Of a stretch of 64,000 nucleotides of DNA, positions 42,543 through 51,970 are shown piece by piece. The stretch lies in assembly GCA_964606165.1 (NCBI GenBank), contig CAZSFQ010000006.1, forward strand, positions 1 through 64,000. The letters run 5' to 3'. The notes beneath the pieces are model-generated. The model made no database searches. It was not told where the DNA came from and was given only the letters and a program-made list of their open reading frames with translations. The first letter of the stretch is position 1, and each line of letters starts with the position of its first letter. Position numbers and translations under genes: made by a program. This stretch comes from UBA4923 sp964606165. GTDB taxonomy: Bacteria; Bacillota; Clostridia; Saccharofermentanales; DTU023.

Positions 42543-43904
42543 ATGTTAGAAAAATCGTTTAAGCTCAAAGAACACGGCGTGTCCGTGAAGGGTGAGCTTG
42601 CGGCCGGCTTGACCACGTTTATGACGATGGCTTATATCCTGGCCGTCAATCCCGATATCTTGAGTGTGACGGGCATGAATCCGGGCGGTGTTCTGATTGC
42701 GACGGCGCTGTCATCAGCCATCGCCTGCATCTGCATGGCTTTTATGGCCAACCTGCCCTTTGCGCTGGCACCCGGCATGGGGCTCAACGCCTACTTTGCC
42801 TTTACCGTCGTGCTTGGCATGGGGTATTCGTGGCAGTTCGCGCTCTTCGCCGTCTTCGTCGAGGGCCTGATCTTCATTGTGCTCTCATTGACCAATGTCC
42901 GCGAAGCCATCTTCGACGCCATTCCGCTCACGCTTAAGCACGCAGTCGGTGCCGGTATCGGACTCTTCATCGCCTTCATCGGCCTGCAGAATTCCGGTCT
43001 GGTCCAGCCGGGCGCTACACTCGTCGAACTGGTTGCCTTCAAGGATACCATGGGCGGTGTCGGCCTGCTGGCCCTCCTGACCCTGGTCGGCGTACTCATC
43101 ATCGGCGTCCTGGCTTACAAGAACGTCAAAGGCGCCTTGCTGATCGGCATGTTCGCCGTCTGGATCATCGGCATTATCTTGCAGGCGGTCGGACTCTACG
43201 TGCCCAACCCCGAAGCGGGTCTCTTCTCGCTTTATCCCTATTGGGGCCTGCCTGACTTTGCCGGATTCGGCCAGATTGCCGGCCAGGCGTTCTCACCCGC
43301 TGCCTTTGCCAACTTCAATATCCCTGACTTCCTGATCATCATGTTCTCCTTCCTCTTCGTCGATATCTTCGACACCCTGGGGACCCTGATCGGCGTCGCC
43401 GACAAGGCGGACATGCTTGACAAGGACGGCAAACTGCCCAGAATCAAGGGCGCCCTCATGGCCGACGCCGTCGGCACGGTTGTCGGCGCGGTTGCCGGCA
43501 CCTCGACGGTCACAACTTACGTTGAAAGCGCCGCGGGCGTCGCTGAAGGCGGCCGCACGGGGCTGACAGCACTGACAACAGGAATTCTCTTCCTGCTTGC
43601 CATCATCCTGTCACCCATCTTCATCTCCATCCCGTCCTTCGCGACCTCGGCGGCCCTGATCTATGTTGGCTTCCTCATGCTGTCGTCCATCCTCAAGGTT
43701 GACTTCAACGACATCTCCGAAGCCCTCCCCGCCTATGTTGCCCTCTTTGCCATGCCCTTCTTCTACAGTATTTCGCACGGCATCATGTTCGGGATCATCT
43801 TCTACGTTCTGATCAACATGATCAGCGGGAAATTCAAAAAGATCAGCCCGCTCATGTACATCCTGGCTCTCGCGTTTATCCTGAAATTTGCCTTTTTGGG
43901 ATAG
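42543..43904 (+). CDS. NCS2 family purine permease (AzgA-like)
   Basis: 453 residues with 12-14 membrane helices. KGELAAGLTTFMTMAYILAV, the NPDILSVTGM loop, LPFALAPGMGLNAYFAFTV, FLFVDIFDTLGTLIGVADKA, and AGTSTVTTYVESAAGVAEGG are diagnostic of adenine/guanine/hypoxanthine permeases. The start is ATG 42543 with AGGAGG 6 bases upstream; 15 more upstream codons are open. No purine riboswitch consensus was found in the 42274-42542 region it shares divergently with ileS. A terminator pair follows. Fits purine salvage with DeoD. Confidence 0.92.
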   Translation: MLEKSFKLKEHGVSVKGELAAGLTTFMTMAYILAVNPDILSVTGMNPGGVLIATALSSAIACICMAFMANLPFALAPGMGLNAYFAFTVVLGMGYSWQFALFAVFVEGLIFIVLSLTNVREAIFDAIPLTLKHAVGAGIGLFIAFIGLQNSGLVQPGATLVELVAFKDTMGGVGLLALLTLVGVLIIGVLAYKNVKGALLIGMFAVWIIGIILQAVGLYVPNPEAGLFSLYPYWGLPDFAGFGQIAGQAFSPAAFANFNIPDFLIIMFSFLFVDIFDTLGTLIGVADKADMLDKDGKLPRIKGALMADAVGTVVGAVAGTSTVTTYVESAAGVAEGGRTGLTALTTGILFLLAIILSPIFISIPSFATSAALIYVGFLMLSSILKVDFNDISEALPAYVALFAMPFFYSISHGIMFGIIFYVLINMISGKFKKISPLMYILALAFILKFAFLG

Positions 43905-43947
43905 GACGCCGCTGCACCCAGCACATCAACAAATCCTCTGTTTCGAA

Positions 43948-43974
43948 AAGCCCGGGCCGGCGGCCCGGGCTTTC
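43948..43974. terminator. GC-rich hairpin after the NCS2 permease
   Basis: 12-bp perfect stem AAAGCCCGGGCC / GGCCCGGGCTTT with loop GGC. A T-run is short, but flanking A and T allow termination in either direction. Confidence 0.65.
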
Positions 43975-43983
43975 CATGTCCGG

Positions 43984-44006
43984 GCCCGGCCTCTTGCGGG
44001 CCGGGC
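43984..44006 (+). repeat. second GC-rich inverted repeat before the phosphoesterase gene
   Basis: GCCCGGC / GCCGGGC with a 9-base loop, just downstream of the terminator hairpin and 24 bases before the next start. It shares the GGGCCCGGC core with the first hairpin. Function uncertain. Confidence 0.4.
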
Positions 44007-44030
44007 TCCTCTTCGTGTAGGCTTATTGCC

Positions 44031-44870
44031 ATGAATCCCTGTCTGATCCTCCTGCTCGTCTTTCTGTCCGCCGGAGCCGTCTTTTTGCTCTACGGTTTTT
44101 TTCTTGAACCCCGCTGGATCAGGACCAGGGTATTTCCCCTTCCGGCAACCGGTCCGGAAAGTGAAGGCAAAAGGATCCTGTATTTCTCCGACCTTCATAC
44201 CGGCGCCTCAACGACCCGGCGTAAGCTGGACAGGCAGATGAGGGCCATCATGAAGATGAAAGCGGATGCCATCTTTTTCGGCGGCGACCTGGTTGAGGAA
44301 AAAACTCCCCTCCGGGATCCCGCTTTCCGGGCCATGGTCATCGACGCCCTGTCCTCCCTTCAGGCCCCCCTGGGCAAGTGGGCCGTCTTTGGCAATCACG
44401 ATGTGGAGGCACCGCGATTTCGCGCATGGGTGAGCGGGGTCCTGGATCAGGCGGGCTTTACCCTGCTTGAAAACCGGGGAATTGAATTAGCCGGCATACC
44501 CGTGTGGGGCTTCGCCAACACCCATCACGGAGTACCTTGTCTGGACCATGAGGCGGTCGGACAATTGGCGGATCAAGCCCAGGGAGATCCTTTTCTGCTC
44601 TTCCTTGTGCACGAATCCGACTGGTTCCCCCGTGTTATGCCGTGGCAAGGCAAGGGTCTGATCCTCACGGGACATTCCCACTACGGCCAGGTCACATTCT
44701 TCGGCCTTCCGCTTATCCGGCCGGCCGGCGCCAAAAAGTACTGGCGGGGGCGGTATGACCTGGGCGATCATTTATCCATGCTTGTGAGCGCGGGACTTGG
44801 AACCGTCCATATCCACGCCCGTTTTTTCGCCAGGCCTGATCTTTTGTTATTGCGGTTCGGAAAGAAATAA
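44031..44870 (+). CDS. membrane-anchored metallophosphoesterase (YkuE/YaeI-like)
   Basis: 279 residues with an N-terminal signal anchor (about 4-24) and a calcineurin-like domain: YFSDLHTGASTTRRK, FGGDLVEEK, VFGNHDVEAP, LVHESDW and LTGHSHYGQVTF, all metal-site blocks. Relatives such as YkuE bind the cell wall and YaeI cleaves phosphodiesters. The substrate is unknown. The ATG has no strong SD nearby. The 3' end overlaps convergent hemZ by 24 bases. Confidence 0.88.
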   Translation: MNPCLILLLVFLSAGAVFLLYGFFLEPRWIRTRVFPLPATGPESEGKRILYFSDLHTGASTTRRKLDRQMRAIMKMKADAIFFGGDLVEEKTPLRDPAFRAMVIDALSSLQAPLGKWAVFGNHDVEAPRFRAWVSGVLDQAGFTLLENRGIELAGIPVWGFANTHHGVPCLDHEAVGQLADQAQGDPFLLFLVHESDWFPRVMPWQGKGLILTGHSHYGQVTFFGLPLIRPAGAKKYWRGRYDLGDHLSMLVSAGLGTVHIHARFFARPDLLLLRFGKK

Positions 44871-46337
44871 GGCGCGCTTTTTGCCGATCTGTTCCTGTAC
44901 CCGGTCCATGTAAACAAGAAGGTCCTTGGGGTTGTGAACGCGTTTGGCTGTGCGCTCCAGGATGACCTTGGAGGTTGAGCCGCTCCCCAGCCCCACGACA
45001 GGCACCTGATCACTCATCATGGCCACATTGTAGAGCGAGCCTTCCGCCCGCGTGAATCCGGTATTCTCCAGGCCGGACCGGCAATTTTTCTGCTTGTAAA
45101 GGTAATAGGGACGGTAGCCGTTTCGGCCAAGGAGGTCGTGGGCCCTTTCAACCGCCTCCATCAGGGCAGGATCAGGCAGCAGGGCCTGGCGGTCGGCGAA
45201 GAGGCGGTCAAGATAGGATCCCCTCTTGACGGCCAGGGTGTGAAGGGTAATGCTTTCCGGCTCAAGACCCATGACCTGGCAAAGCGAGTCAAGCAGGTCG
45301 TCGGCGTCCTCGCCTGGCAGTCCGGCGATTAAATCCATATTGATGTCGGCAAAGCCCATGGAGCGGGCCAGGCGGAAGGCGGCCACGGTATCGCCGACGG
45401 TATGGTGGCGGCCGATCGACCGCAGGGTCTCCTCCCGCATGGTCTGCGGATTGATACAGAGCTTGTGAAAGCCCGACGACCGGATCAGCTCAAGCTTGTC
45501 CCGGTCAATGGTGTCGGGACGCCCCGCCTCCATGGTCAGCTCCGCATTCTCTTTCAGGGGCGCGGTAGCCAGGACATCTTCCAGATAGGGCCGGAAAAGA
45601 GACAGCGGCAGGCTGGTGGGCGTGCCGCCGCCGTAGTAGACAGCGGCGATTTTGAAAGGAAAGTCATGGTCAAAGACACCTTCGGCTTCCCTGACCACGG
45701 CATCCACATAGCGGCCAAGGCTTGCTTGCTGTTTATGCGCGTCCCGGGTGATGAAACTGCAGTAATGGCATCTGCCCGGGCAAAAGGGCAGGCCCACATA
45801 GAGGATGGCCTCATTTGCTCCCAGACTTCCCAATTGTCTTTCTTCCGCGATTGCCGTCTCAACCGCCAGACCCGCCTTTGATTCTGTCAGCTGCCAGTAA
45901 TCGATGAGGTCCCTTCTCGCCTTGGCGGCGCCCGATCGCCTGACCAGATCGAGGGCGACCTGGGTCGGCCTCACCCCCGTCAGGGATCCCCAGGGAAAGG
46001 TCATGCCGGTCGCGCGCGAAAGAATGATGTAGAGCTGGCGCTTCAAAACCCGCCTGATCTCGTGAAGCGGTATGGTCTCAGCTACTGACCCGGATCCTTC
46101 ACCTTCCTCTCCTGTTGTCACGGTGACAGACCGGTCCGAGCTGCCGGACCTGGACGCGGCGCGCGCTTCCGCCGGTTCAACCGGCGGATCGGCCCTGGAG
46201 ACGACATGAAGAGGGTGAGGATAGGGGGCCGCAAACGAGGCCTTCCCCGTCTCTTGTAGCTGGCCGAAGAAGAGACGGGTGACATCGGCCAGGGCGGCCA
46301 TTTCACCATGTCCGACAGCTTGGAGCAGAAAGGCCAT
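44847..46337 (-). CDS. hemZ: coproporphyrinogen dehydrogenase-like radical SAM protein HemZ
   Basis: 496 residues. An N-terminal HemZ-specific domain (EMAALADVTRLFFGQ, IPLHEIRRVLKRQLY, WGSLTGVRPTQ) precedes the radical SAM core: YVGLPFCPGRCHYCSF with CxxxCxxC, YYGGGTPTSLPLSLF, and MDLIAGLPGEDADDL. HemZ was named as an oxygen-independent coproporphyrinogen III oxidase; no other heme genes lie here and many clostridia carry it without full heme synthesis, so the true substrate is open. A Ser/Arg/Thr-rich low-complexity insert sits near residues 55-80. Start seven bases after the DUF1624 gene stop, without clear SD. Confidence 0.88.
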   Translation of the reverse strand: MAFLLQAVGHGEMAALADVTRLFFGQLQETGKASFAAPYPHPLHVVSRADPPVEPAEARAASRSGSSDRSVTVTTGEEGEGSGSVAETIPLHEIRRVLKRQLYIILSRATGMTFPWGSLTGVRPTQVALDLVRRSGAAKARRDLIDYWQLTESKAGLAVETAIAEERQLGSLGANEAILYVGLPFCPGRCHYCSFITRDAHKQQASLGRYVDAVVREAEGVFDHDFPFKIAAVYYGGGTPTSLPLSLFRPYLEDVLATAPLKENAELTMEAGRPDTIDRDKLELIRSSGFHKLCINPQTMREETLRSIGRHHTVGDTVAAFRLARSMGFADINMDLIAGLPGEDADDLLDSLCQVMGLEPESITLHTLAVKRGSYLDRLFADRQALLPDPALMEAVERAHDLLGRNGYRPYYLYKQKNCRSGLENTGFTRAEGSLYNVAMMSDQVPVVGLGSGSTSKVILERTAKRVHNPKDLLVYMDRVQEQIGKKRALFLSEPQ

Positions 46338-46343
46338 GCTGTC

Positions 46344-47177
46344 TTATCCGAAGATTCCCGTTTTGTTCAGCAGGAAGAGGATGAAGAGGATAATGGGCTG
46401 ATGGACGAAATAAACCCAAAGCGAATGGCGTCCCAAAAAACGGATGGGACGGCTGATTTTGTAGAAGCGGCCGTCGTATTTGGTAAAAGCCTCCCCCGTC
46501 GCGTAAAGGGTGTGGCCCACAGCAGCACCCGAAAGGAAGAATCCAATCCAGGGAAAGAGCGGCATGTGATCGAGTAAATGAACACCTTTGGCGGGAGCTC
46601 CCAGCATGATAAGAAAGGGATTCGAGGAATAGGCGGGAAGGATGGGTGTGATGAGGGTGGAAACGAAAATGGACACCATACCGATTATGATCAGGAGGCC
46701 GGGAAAGAGATGGCGTCTGTATTCTACCGCGTCCCCGCCTTCCTCCTCTTTTTCCGCATTGGGATCGGGAATCCACTTGAGCCGGACGGCCAGCCTCTCG
46801 AGCAGGGCGTAGGCAACGGTTGAAAAGGCGACAACATGGATGACATTGAATAAAAGAAGACCGATGCCGGTAAATCCATCCACAAAAATACTGAGCGCTG
46901 TCGCGGTAATGGCAAAGATCACCATACGGAAACCGCGCTTCAGGCTGTTGCGCGAAAACCGTGAACTGGCGCCCGAGACCGACAGAAAAATGATGAGAAC
47001 CAAGGGGCGGCCGATTTCGTAAAACCAGTAGGAGTGCTGGAAGGCGACAAAGTCCTGGTGGTAGATATCGTACAGGTCACCGATGGTGTGGTGGAACATC
47101 ATGAGGGTGAGCGCGCAGCCCCTCAAAAAATCGAGTTCGGGAATGCGCCGCCTGGATTCTGTCTGTTGAATCTCCAT
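46344..47177 (-). CDS. DUF1624 (heparan-alpha-glucosaminide N-acetyltransferase-like) membrane protein
   Basis: 277 residues, about seven helices. RIPELDFLRGCALTLMMFHH with the conserved Arg and His, FEIGRP-type segment YEIGRPLVLIIFLSVSG, LFPWIGFFLSGAAVGHTLY and FLGRHSLWVYFVHQPIILF are typical of the DUF1624/HGSNAT catalytic domain, related to acyltransferase-3 membrane enzymes. It probably acetylates an envelope sugar; the substrate is unknown. A polar Glu-rich loop is near 140-155. Immediately upstream of hemZ on the same strand. Confidence 0.85.
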   Translation of the reverse strand: MEIQQTESRRRIPELDFLRGCALTLMMFHHTIGDLYDIYHQDFVAFQHSYWFYEIGRPLVLIIFLSVSGASSRFSRNSLKRGFRMVIFAITATALSIFVDGFTGIGLLLFNVIHVVAFSTVAYALLERLAVRLKWIPDPNAEKEEEGGDAVEYRRHLFPGLLIIIGMVSIFVSTLITPILPAYSSNPFLIMLGAPAKGVHLLDHMPLFPWIGFFLSGAAVGHTLYATGEAFTKYDGRFYKISRPIRFLGRHSLWVYFVHQPIILFILFLLNKTGIFG

Positions 47178-47200
47178 AAACCTCTACCTCCGGATCCTCA

Positions 47201-47243
47201 TAAAAGGGCACTGGAGGTTTTATTGTAGACCTCCAGTGCCCTT
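47201..47243 (-). terminator. Rho-independent terminator of ppdK
   Basis: 15-bp perfect stem (AAGGGCACTGGAGGT arm) with a 10-base loop. On the minus strand the stem is followed by TTA and lies 26 bases after the ppdK stop. Confidence 0.8.
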
Positions 47244-47268
47244 GCAATCAAGCCTTGTGCTTCTCCCC

Positions 47269-49896
47269 TTATTTCTTGCGCGGGTACCTCAAGGCCGACT
47301 GGGCGGCTGAGAGCCGGGCGATCGGCACACGGTAGGGTGAGCATGAAACGTAGTCCAGGCCCACAATCTGGCAGAATTCAACCGAATAGGGGTCGCCGCC
47401 ATGTTCACCACAGATGCCCAGTTCCAGGCCCGGCTTCGCTTTGCGCCCCAGCTCGACGGCTGTATGCATCAGCTGGCCGACACCTTCGCGGTCCAGATGG
47501 GCAGTCGGATCGGTTTCGAAAATACCGGCCTGGTAATAAGCTTCCAGGATCTTTCCGGCGTCGTCGCGCGACAGACCATAAGCCATCTGTGTCAGGTCGT
47601 TGGTCCCAAAGCTGAAGAAATCAGCCTCTTCCGCCACCTGGTCTGCTGTCAGGCAGGCGCGTGGGATCTCTATCATGGTACCGACCCAGTATTTCAGTTC
47701 CCGGCCGGATTCCTTGATCAGGCGGTCGGCGGTTGACTTGATGAAGCCGTTCAGGTAGGCCAGCTCCTTGACCTCACTGATCAGGGGAACCATGATCTCC
47801 GGCTTGACTGAAAAGCCTTCTTCCGCTGCCTGCAAGGCGGCGCCGATGATTGCCTCCGTTTGCATTTCAGCTATTTCGGGGTAGCTGACCGCCAGCCGGC
47901 AGCCCCGGTGGCCCAGCATGGGATTCAACTCATGGAGCTCGTCAATGATTTCGCACAAACGCTCATAGGCAATGCCCAGCTCTTGCGCCAACTCCTTGAT
48001 CTCTTCTTCAGCCGTCGGCAGGAACTCATGCAAAGGCGGGTCCAGCAGGCGGATGATGACGGGGTAGCCGTCCATGACACGGAAGAGGCCGAGGAAGTCT
48101 TCCTGCTGCATGGGCTTGATCTTGGCAAGCGCCTTGCGCCTTTCTTCCTCTGTCCTGGCCACGATCATCTGGCGGAAGAGGAAAACGCGGTCAGCCTCAA
48201 AGAACATGTGCTCCGTCCGGGTCAGTCCGATCCCCTTGGCGCCCAGGTCGAGCGCAACCTGTGAGTCGTGCGGGGTGTCTGCGTTGGTGCGTACTTCCAT
48301 ATCCGCGATCTCATCGGCCCACTCCATAATGGTCTGGAAATTGCCCGACATCTCGGCTTCGCGTGTCGCGATGCTGCCTTCGTAAACCATACCGGTTGAT
48401 CCGTCAAGCGAGATGAAGTCATCACAGCCATAAACGTGGCCGTTGATAGTCATGGTCTGGGCTTTCTCATTGATCAGGGCCTCAGAACAGCCGGAAACAC
48501 AACATTTCCCCATGCCGCGGGCCACAACAGCCGCATGGGAGGTCATACCGCCCCGGGTTGTCAGGATACCTTCTGCTGCCGCCATCCCCTGGATATCTTC
48601 GGGCGACGTCTCTTCTCTCACAAGAATGACGGGCCGGCCGGCCTCCTTGGCTTCGGTCGCCTGGGCGGCTGTAAAGGCAATCTGCCCCGTCGCCGCGCCG
48701 GGTGACGCGGGCAGGCCCTTGGCGATGCGTTTGCCCGCCTCCAGCGCTTTGGGATCAAAGGCCGGGTGAAGCAGAGCGTCCAGCTGTTTGGGGTCAATGC
48801 TGAGAAGCGCCTCCTCGCGGGAGATCAAACCCTCCGCGACCAGGTCAACCGCGATCTGAAGAGCCGCGGTCGCTGTGCGCTTGCCGTTTCTTGTCTGAAG
48901 AATGAAGAGCTTGCCGTTCTCAATAGTGAACTCAAGATCCTGCATATCACCGTAGTGACGCTCCAACTGGTGGGCGATGTCAGCGAACTGCTGGTAGGCC
49001 TCCGGCATCTGCTCTGCCAGATGGTCGATGGTAAAGGGGGTGCGTACGCCGGCCACCACGTCTTCACCCTGGGCATTCATCAGGTATTCGCCGTAGAGCT
49101 TGTTCTCCCCGGTCGCGGGGTTTCGTGAAAAGGCAACACCTGTTCCCGATGTTTCGCCCATGTTGCCATAGACCATCTCCTGGACGTTTACGGCTGTTCC
49201 CCAATGGGAGGGAATGTTATGCATCTTGCGGTAATAAACGGCGCGATCAGTATTCCAGGAGCGAAAAACTGCCTCGATGGAAAGGATCAGCTGCTCTTTG
49301 ACATCCTGCGGGAAGGGTTCACCCTTTTCTCTCGCGTAGATGGCCTTGAATTCGTTTTCGATCCGCTCCAGGTCGTCGGCGTCCAGATCGAGATCGGCCT
49401 CGATGCCGCGTTCTTTTTTGACGGCCTCAAATGCCTCCTCGTAATGGCTGCGGGAGATGCCCATGACCACGTCAGAAAACATCATGATGAAGCGGCGGTA
49501 GCTGTCAAAGACAAAACGGCGGTTGCCCGAAAGCTTGGCCAATCCGGCGGCCACCTCATCGTTGAGGCCCAGATTCAGTACGGTGTCCATCATCCCGGGC
49601 ATTGAGGCGCGGGCACCTGAGCGGACCGATAAAAGAAGCGGACGGCTGGGGTCGCCGAAGACCTTGCCCGTTTGCTTCTCCGTTTCCGCGAGTCTCTCAA
49701 AGATCTCATCGCGGATTTCAGGCGCGATGATCCGGTCATCCGCATAGTAACGGTTGCAGGCCTCGGTTGTTACGATGAAGCCATTGGGCACGGGCAGTCC
49801 GAGTCCGGACATCTCTGCCAGATTGGCCCCCTTGCCGCCAAGAAGGTCGCGCATGGATGCGTCGCCCTCCGAAAACATATAGACGTATTTCGTCAT
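47269..49896 (-). CDS. ppdK: pyruvate, phosphate dikinase
   Basis: 875 residues. N-terminal ATP-grasp domain (LLGGKGANLAEMSGLGLPVPNGF, SVRSGARASMPGMMDTVLNLG), phosphohistidine domain (TTRGGMTSHAAVVARGMGK with catalytic His), and C-terminal PEP/pyruvate domain (GLTRTEHMFF, RLLDPPLHEFLP, GTMIEIPRACLTAD, FFSFGTNDLTQMAYG, ICGEHGGDP). PPDK interconverts PEP and pyruvate with PPi, common in anaerobes using PPi-linked glycolysis. The second of two tandem ATGs (49896) is 7 bases from GGGAGG; 49899 is the alternative. Single gene, own terminator. Confidence 0.96.
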   Translation of the reverse strand: MTKYVYMFSEGDASMRDLLGGKGANLAEMSGLGLPVPNGFIVTTEACNRYYADDRIIAPEIRDEIFERLAETEKQTGKVFGDPSRPLLLSVRSGARASMPGMMDTVLNLGLNDEVAAGLAKLSGNRRFVFDSYRRFIMMFSDVVMGISRSHYEEAFEAVKKERGIEADLDLDADDLERIENEFKAIYAREKGEPFPQDVKEQLILSIEAVFRSWNTDRAVYYRKMHNIPSHWGTAVNVQEMVYGNMGETSGTGVAFSRNPATGENKLYGEYLMNAQGEDVVAGVRTPFTIDHLAEQMPEAYQQFADIAHQLERHYGDMQDLEFTIENGKLFILQTRNGKRTATAALQIAVDLVAEGLISREEALLSIDPKQLDALLHPAFDPKALEAGKRIAKGLPASPGAATGQIAFTAAQATEAKEAGRPVILVREETSPEDIQGMAAAEGILTTRGGMTSHAAVVARGMGKCCVSGCSEALINEKAQTMTINGHVYGCDDFISLDGSTGMVYEGSIATREAEMSGNFQTIMEWADEIADMEVRTNADTPHDSQVALDLGAKGIGLTRTEHMFFEADRVFLFRQMIVARTEEERRKALAKIKPMQQEDFLGLFRVMDGYPVIIRLLDPPLHEFLPTAEEEIKELAQELGIAYERLCEIIDELHELNPMLGHRGCRLAVSYPEIAEMQTEAIIGAALQAAEEGFSVKPEIMVPLISEVKELAYLNGFIKSTADRLIKESGRELKYWVGTMIEIPRACLTADQVAEEADFFSFGTNDLTQMAYGLSRDDAGKILEAYYQAGIFETDPTAHLDREGVGQLMHTAVELGRKAKPGLELGICGEHGGDPYSVEFCQIVGLDYVSCSPYRVPIARLSAAQSALRYPRKK

Positions 49897-49967
49897 CATA
49901 AATCCTCCCAAATTTTTTATCCGTCAAGCGCCGGGCTTCGTACCGGCGTCATCAAGAGCAAAAGCCA

Positions 49968-51362
49968 TTACGGCAGATCAAATCTCCCCCGAAAGTAGTC
50001 CACAAGCTGGACGATGGGAAGCCGGATCTGTTCCATTGAGTCCCGTTCCCTGATCGTCACCGACTGATCCTCCAGCGATTCAAAATCAAAAGTCACGCAG
50101 TAGGGAGTGCCGATCTCATCCTGGCGGCGGTAACGGCGTCCGATTGACTGGCGGTCGTCGTATTCGCACCGATAATGCATGATCAGCTGGTGGTAGACCG
50201 CTTCCGCCCCCTCTTTCAATTTCCCGGACAAGGGCAAAATAGCGATCTGAACGGGAGCGAGCGAAGGCAGAAAACGCAGAAGGGTTCGAACCTCTCCATT
50301 GTCCAATTCTTCTTCGTCGTAAGCTTCCGAAAGAATCGCCAACAAGAGGCGGTCTGTGCCAAGTGACGGTTCCACCACGTAGGGGATGTATTTTTCATTT
50401 TTTTCAGGGTCGAAATACCGCAGATCTTCTTTCGAATACTCCATGTGTTGTTTCAGGTCATAATCAGTCCTGTCGGCAATCCCCCAAAGTTCACCCCATC
50501 CGAAAGGATAGAGGTATTCAATGTCGGTTGTGGCCAGTGAGTAAAAAGAGAGCTCTTCTTTTGAGTGATCGCGCATTCTCAAATGGTCTTTCGAGATCCC
50601 CAGATCCAAAAGCCACTGGTAACAAAAATTCCGCCAATAATCAAACCACTCAAGGTCGGTTCCAGGCTCACAGAAAAACTCAAGCTCCATCTGCTCGAAC
50701 TCGCGGGTCCTGAATATAAAATTGCCCGGGGTGATTTCATTTCGAAAAGACTTACCCATCTGCGCGATGCCAAAGGGAATCTTGCGCCGGGAAGTCCGCT
50801 GGACATTGCGGAAGTTGATGAAAATTCCCTGCGCGGTTTCGGGGCGAAGGTAAAGCTGGGACAGGTTGTCTTCCGTCACGCCAAGAAATGTCTTGAACAT
50901 GAGATTGAACTGGCGGACATCGGTAAAGTCGTGTTTGCCGCAAGCGGGGCAGACTATGCCGTGTTCACGGATGTAGGCCACGTATTCCTCGTTGGTCCAT
51001 CCATCGGCAGAAAGGGAAAATCCCTGTTTCCTGTTCCAGTCGTCGATCAGCTGATCCGCACGCCAGCGCGTCCTGCAGTTGCGGCAGTCGATCATGGGAT
51101 CGGAGAAGCCTCCGACATGACCCGAAGCGACCCAAACGTCCGGATTCATCAAAATGCTGGAATCAAGACCGACATTCAGGGGGCAGCTGTCGACAAAGCG
51201 TTTCCACCAGGCCTCTTTGATGCGCTGTTTCAGACTGGTACCGTAAGGACCGTAATCCCAGGAGTTGGCCAGCCCCCCGTATATTTCAGAGCCCTGGTAG
51301 ACGAAACCTCTGTTTCCTGCCAAGGCGACAATTTTTGCCAGGGCATGCTGCTTACTTGCCAT
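49968..51362 (-). CDS. glyS: glycyl-tRNA synthetase (dimeric, single-chain type)
   Basis: 464 residues, class II synthetase of the alpha2 form. GFVYQGSEIYGGLANSWDYGP, WVASGHVGGFSDP, CRNCRTRWRAD with a further CPACGKHDF zinc pair, motif 2 FRNEITPGNFIFRTREFEQMELEFF, and motif 3 VEPSLGTDRLLLAIL are present. The C-terminal anticodon domain follows. No T-box in the 41-base gap upstream. Same strand as rpoZ upstream, 41 bases away, so it may be the last gene of that run. Confidence 0.96.
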   Translation of the reverse strand: MASKQHALAKIVALAGNRGFVYQGSEIYGGLANSWDYGPYGTSLKQRIKEAWWKRFVDSCPLNVGLDSSILMNPDVWVASGHVGGFSDPMIDCRNCRTRWRADQLIDDWNRKQGFSLSADGWTNEEYVAYIREHGIVCPACGKHDFTDVRQFNLMFKTFLGVTEDNLSQLYLRPETAQGIFINFRNVQRTSRRKIPFGIAQMGKSFRNEITPGNFIFRTREFEQMELEFFCEPGTDLEWFDYWRNFCYQWLLDLGISKDHLRMRDHSKEELSFYSLATTDIEYLYPFGWGELWGIADRTDYDLKQHMEYSKEDLRYFDPEKNEKYIPYVVEPSLGTDRLLLAILSEAYDEEELDNGEVRTLLRFLPSLAPVQIAILPLSGKLKEGAEAVYHQLIMHYRCEYDDRQSIGRRYRRQDEIGTPYCVTFDFESLEDQSVTIRERDSMEQIRLPIVQLVDYFRGRFDLP

Positions 51363-51403
51363 TCCTACTCCCGTTTATCCTGCTTTTGGAACCAATCGAA
51401 ATT

Positions 51404-51889
51404 TTATTCCTCAGCCTCCGCGCTTTCAACCGCCTCAGCCGGCTCCTCTTCGGCCTTGCGTTCTTCTTCCTCCAGCTGGGCCACATGGCTGATCAGTTGT
51501 TCGGCAATACGTGAGGCGTCGGCCGCGGAAATACCCACCTGCTCGAACACATCCTCGCCCGGCAAGCGGTCGATCTGGCGCATCATGCGGCTTTGTTCTT
51601 CCAGGCGCTCTTCTTCTTCCTTGGCGCGCGCCTCTCTCAGCGCGGCTTCCCGGGCAGCGATAATCAGGGGGTGTTCGGGGATAATGACATCCCATTTCCC
51701 GTAGCGGTATACAACGGACCCGGCGCCGATCTCTTCACTGGCCAGTGTGACCGGGTTAGGTGTTTCCGTCTCAAAGGTGGGACAGGCACCAGAGGTCAGT
51801 TGGCGTGCCCGGCGCGCTGCCAGCATGGCCAGGACATATCTGTTCTCGGCCAGCGGCAATAATGACTCAGTCGATGGTTGTGTCAGCAT
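51404..51889 (-). CDS. rpoZ: RNA polymerase omega subunit with long acidic C-terminal extension
   Basis: 161 residues. The first about 70 match omega: MLTQPSTESLLPLAENRY, VLAMLAARRARQL, NPVTLASEEI. Typical omega subunits are 65-90 residues. Here a charged, helical, coiled-coil-like tail follows (REAALREARAKEEEERLEEQ, then EEEERKAEEEPAEAVESAEAEE). Gene order yicC-remA-gmk-rpoZ supports the assignment. The tail function is unknown. Confidence 0.9.
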   Translation of the reverse strand: MLTQPSTESLLPLAENRYVLAMLAARRARQLTSGACPTFETETPNPVTLASEEIGAGSVVYRYGKWDVIIPEHPLIIAAREAALREARAKEEEERLEEQSRMMRQIDRLPGEDVFEQVGISAADASRIAEQLISHVAQLEEEERKAEEEPAEAVESAEAEE

Positions 51890-51970
51890 GAATAGCTCCT
51901 ATTCGAAGAAGACCGCGGTCTTCTGTCAATTTCATCTCGAAAAAATCGATAACCTCATGGATTATACCTT

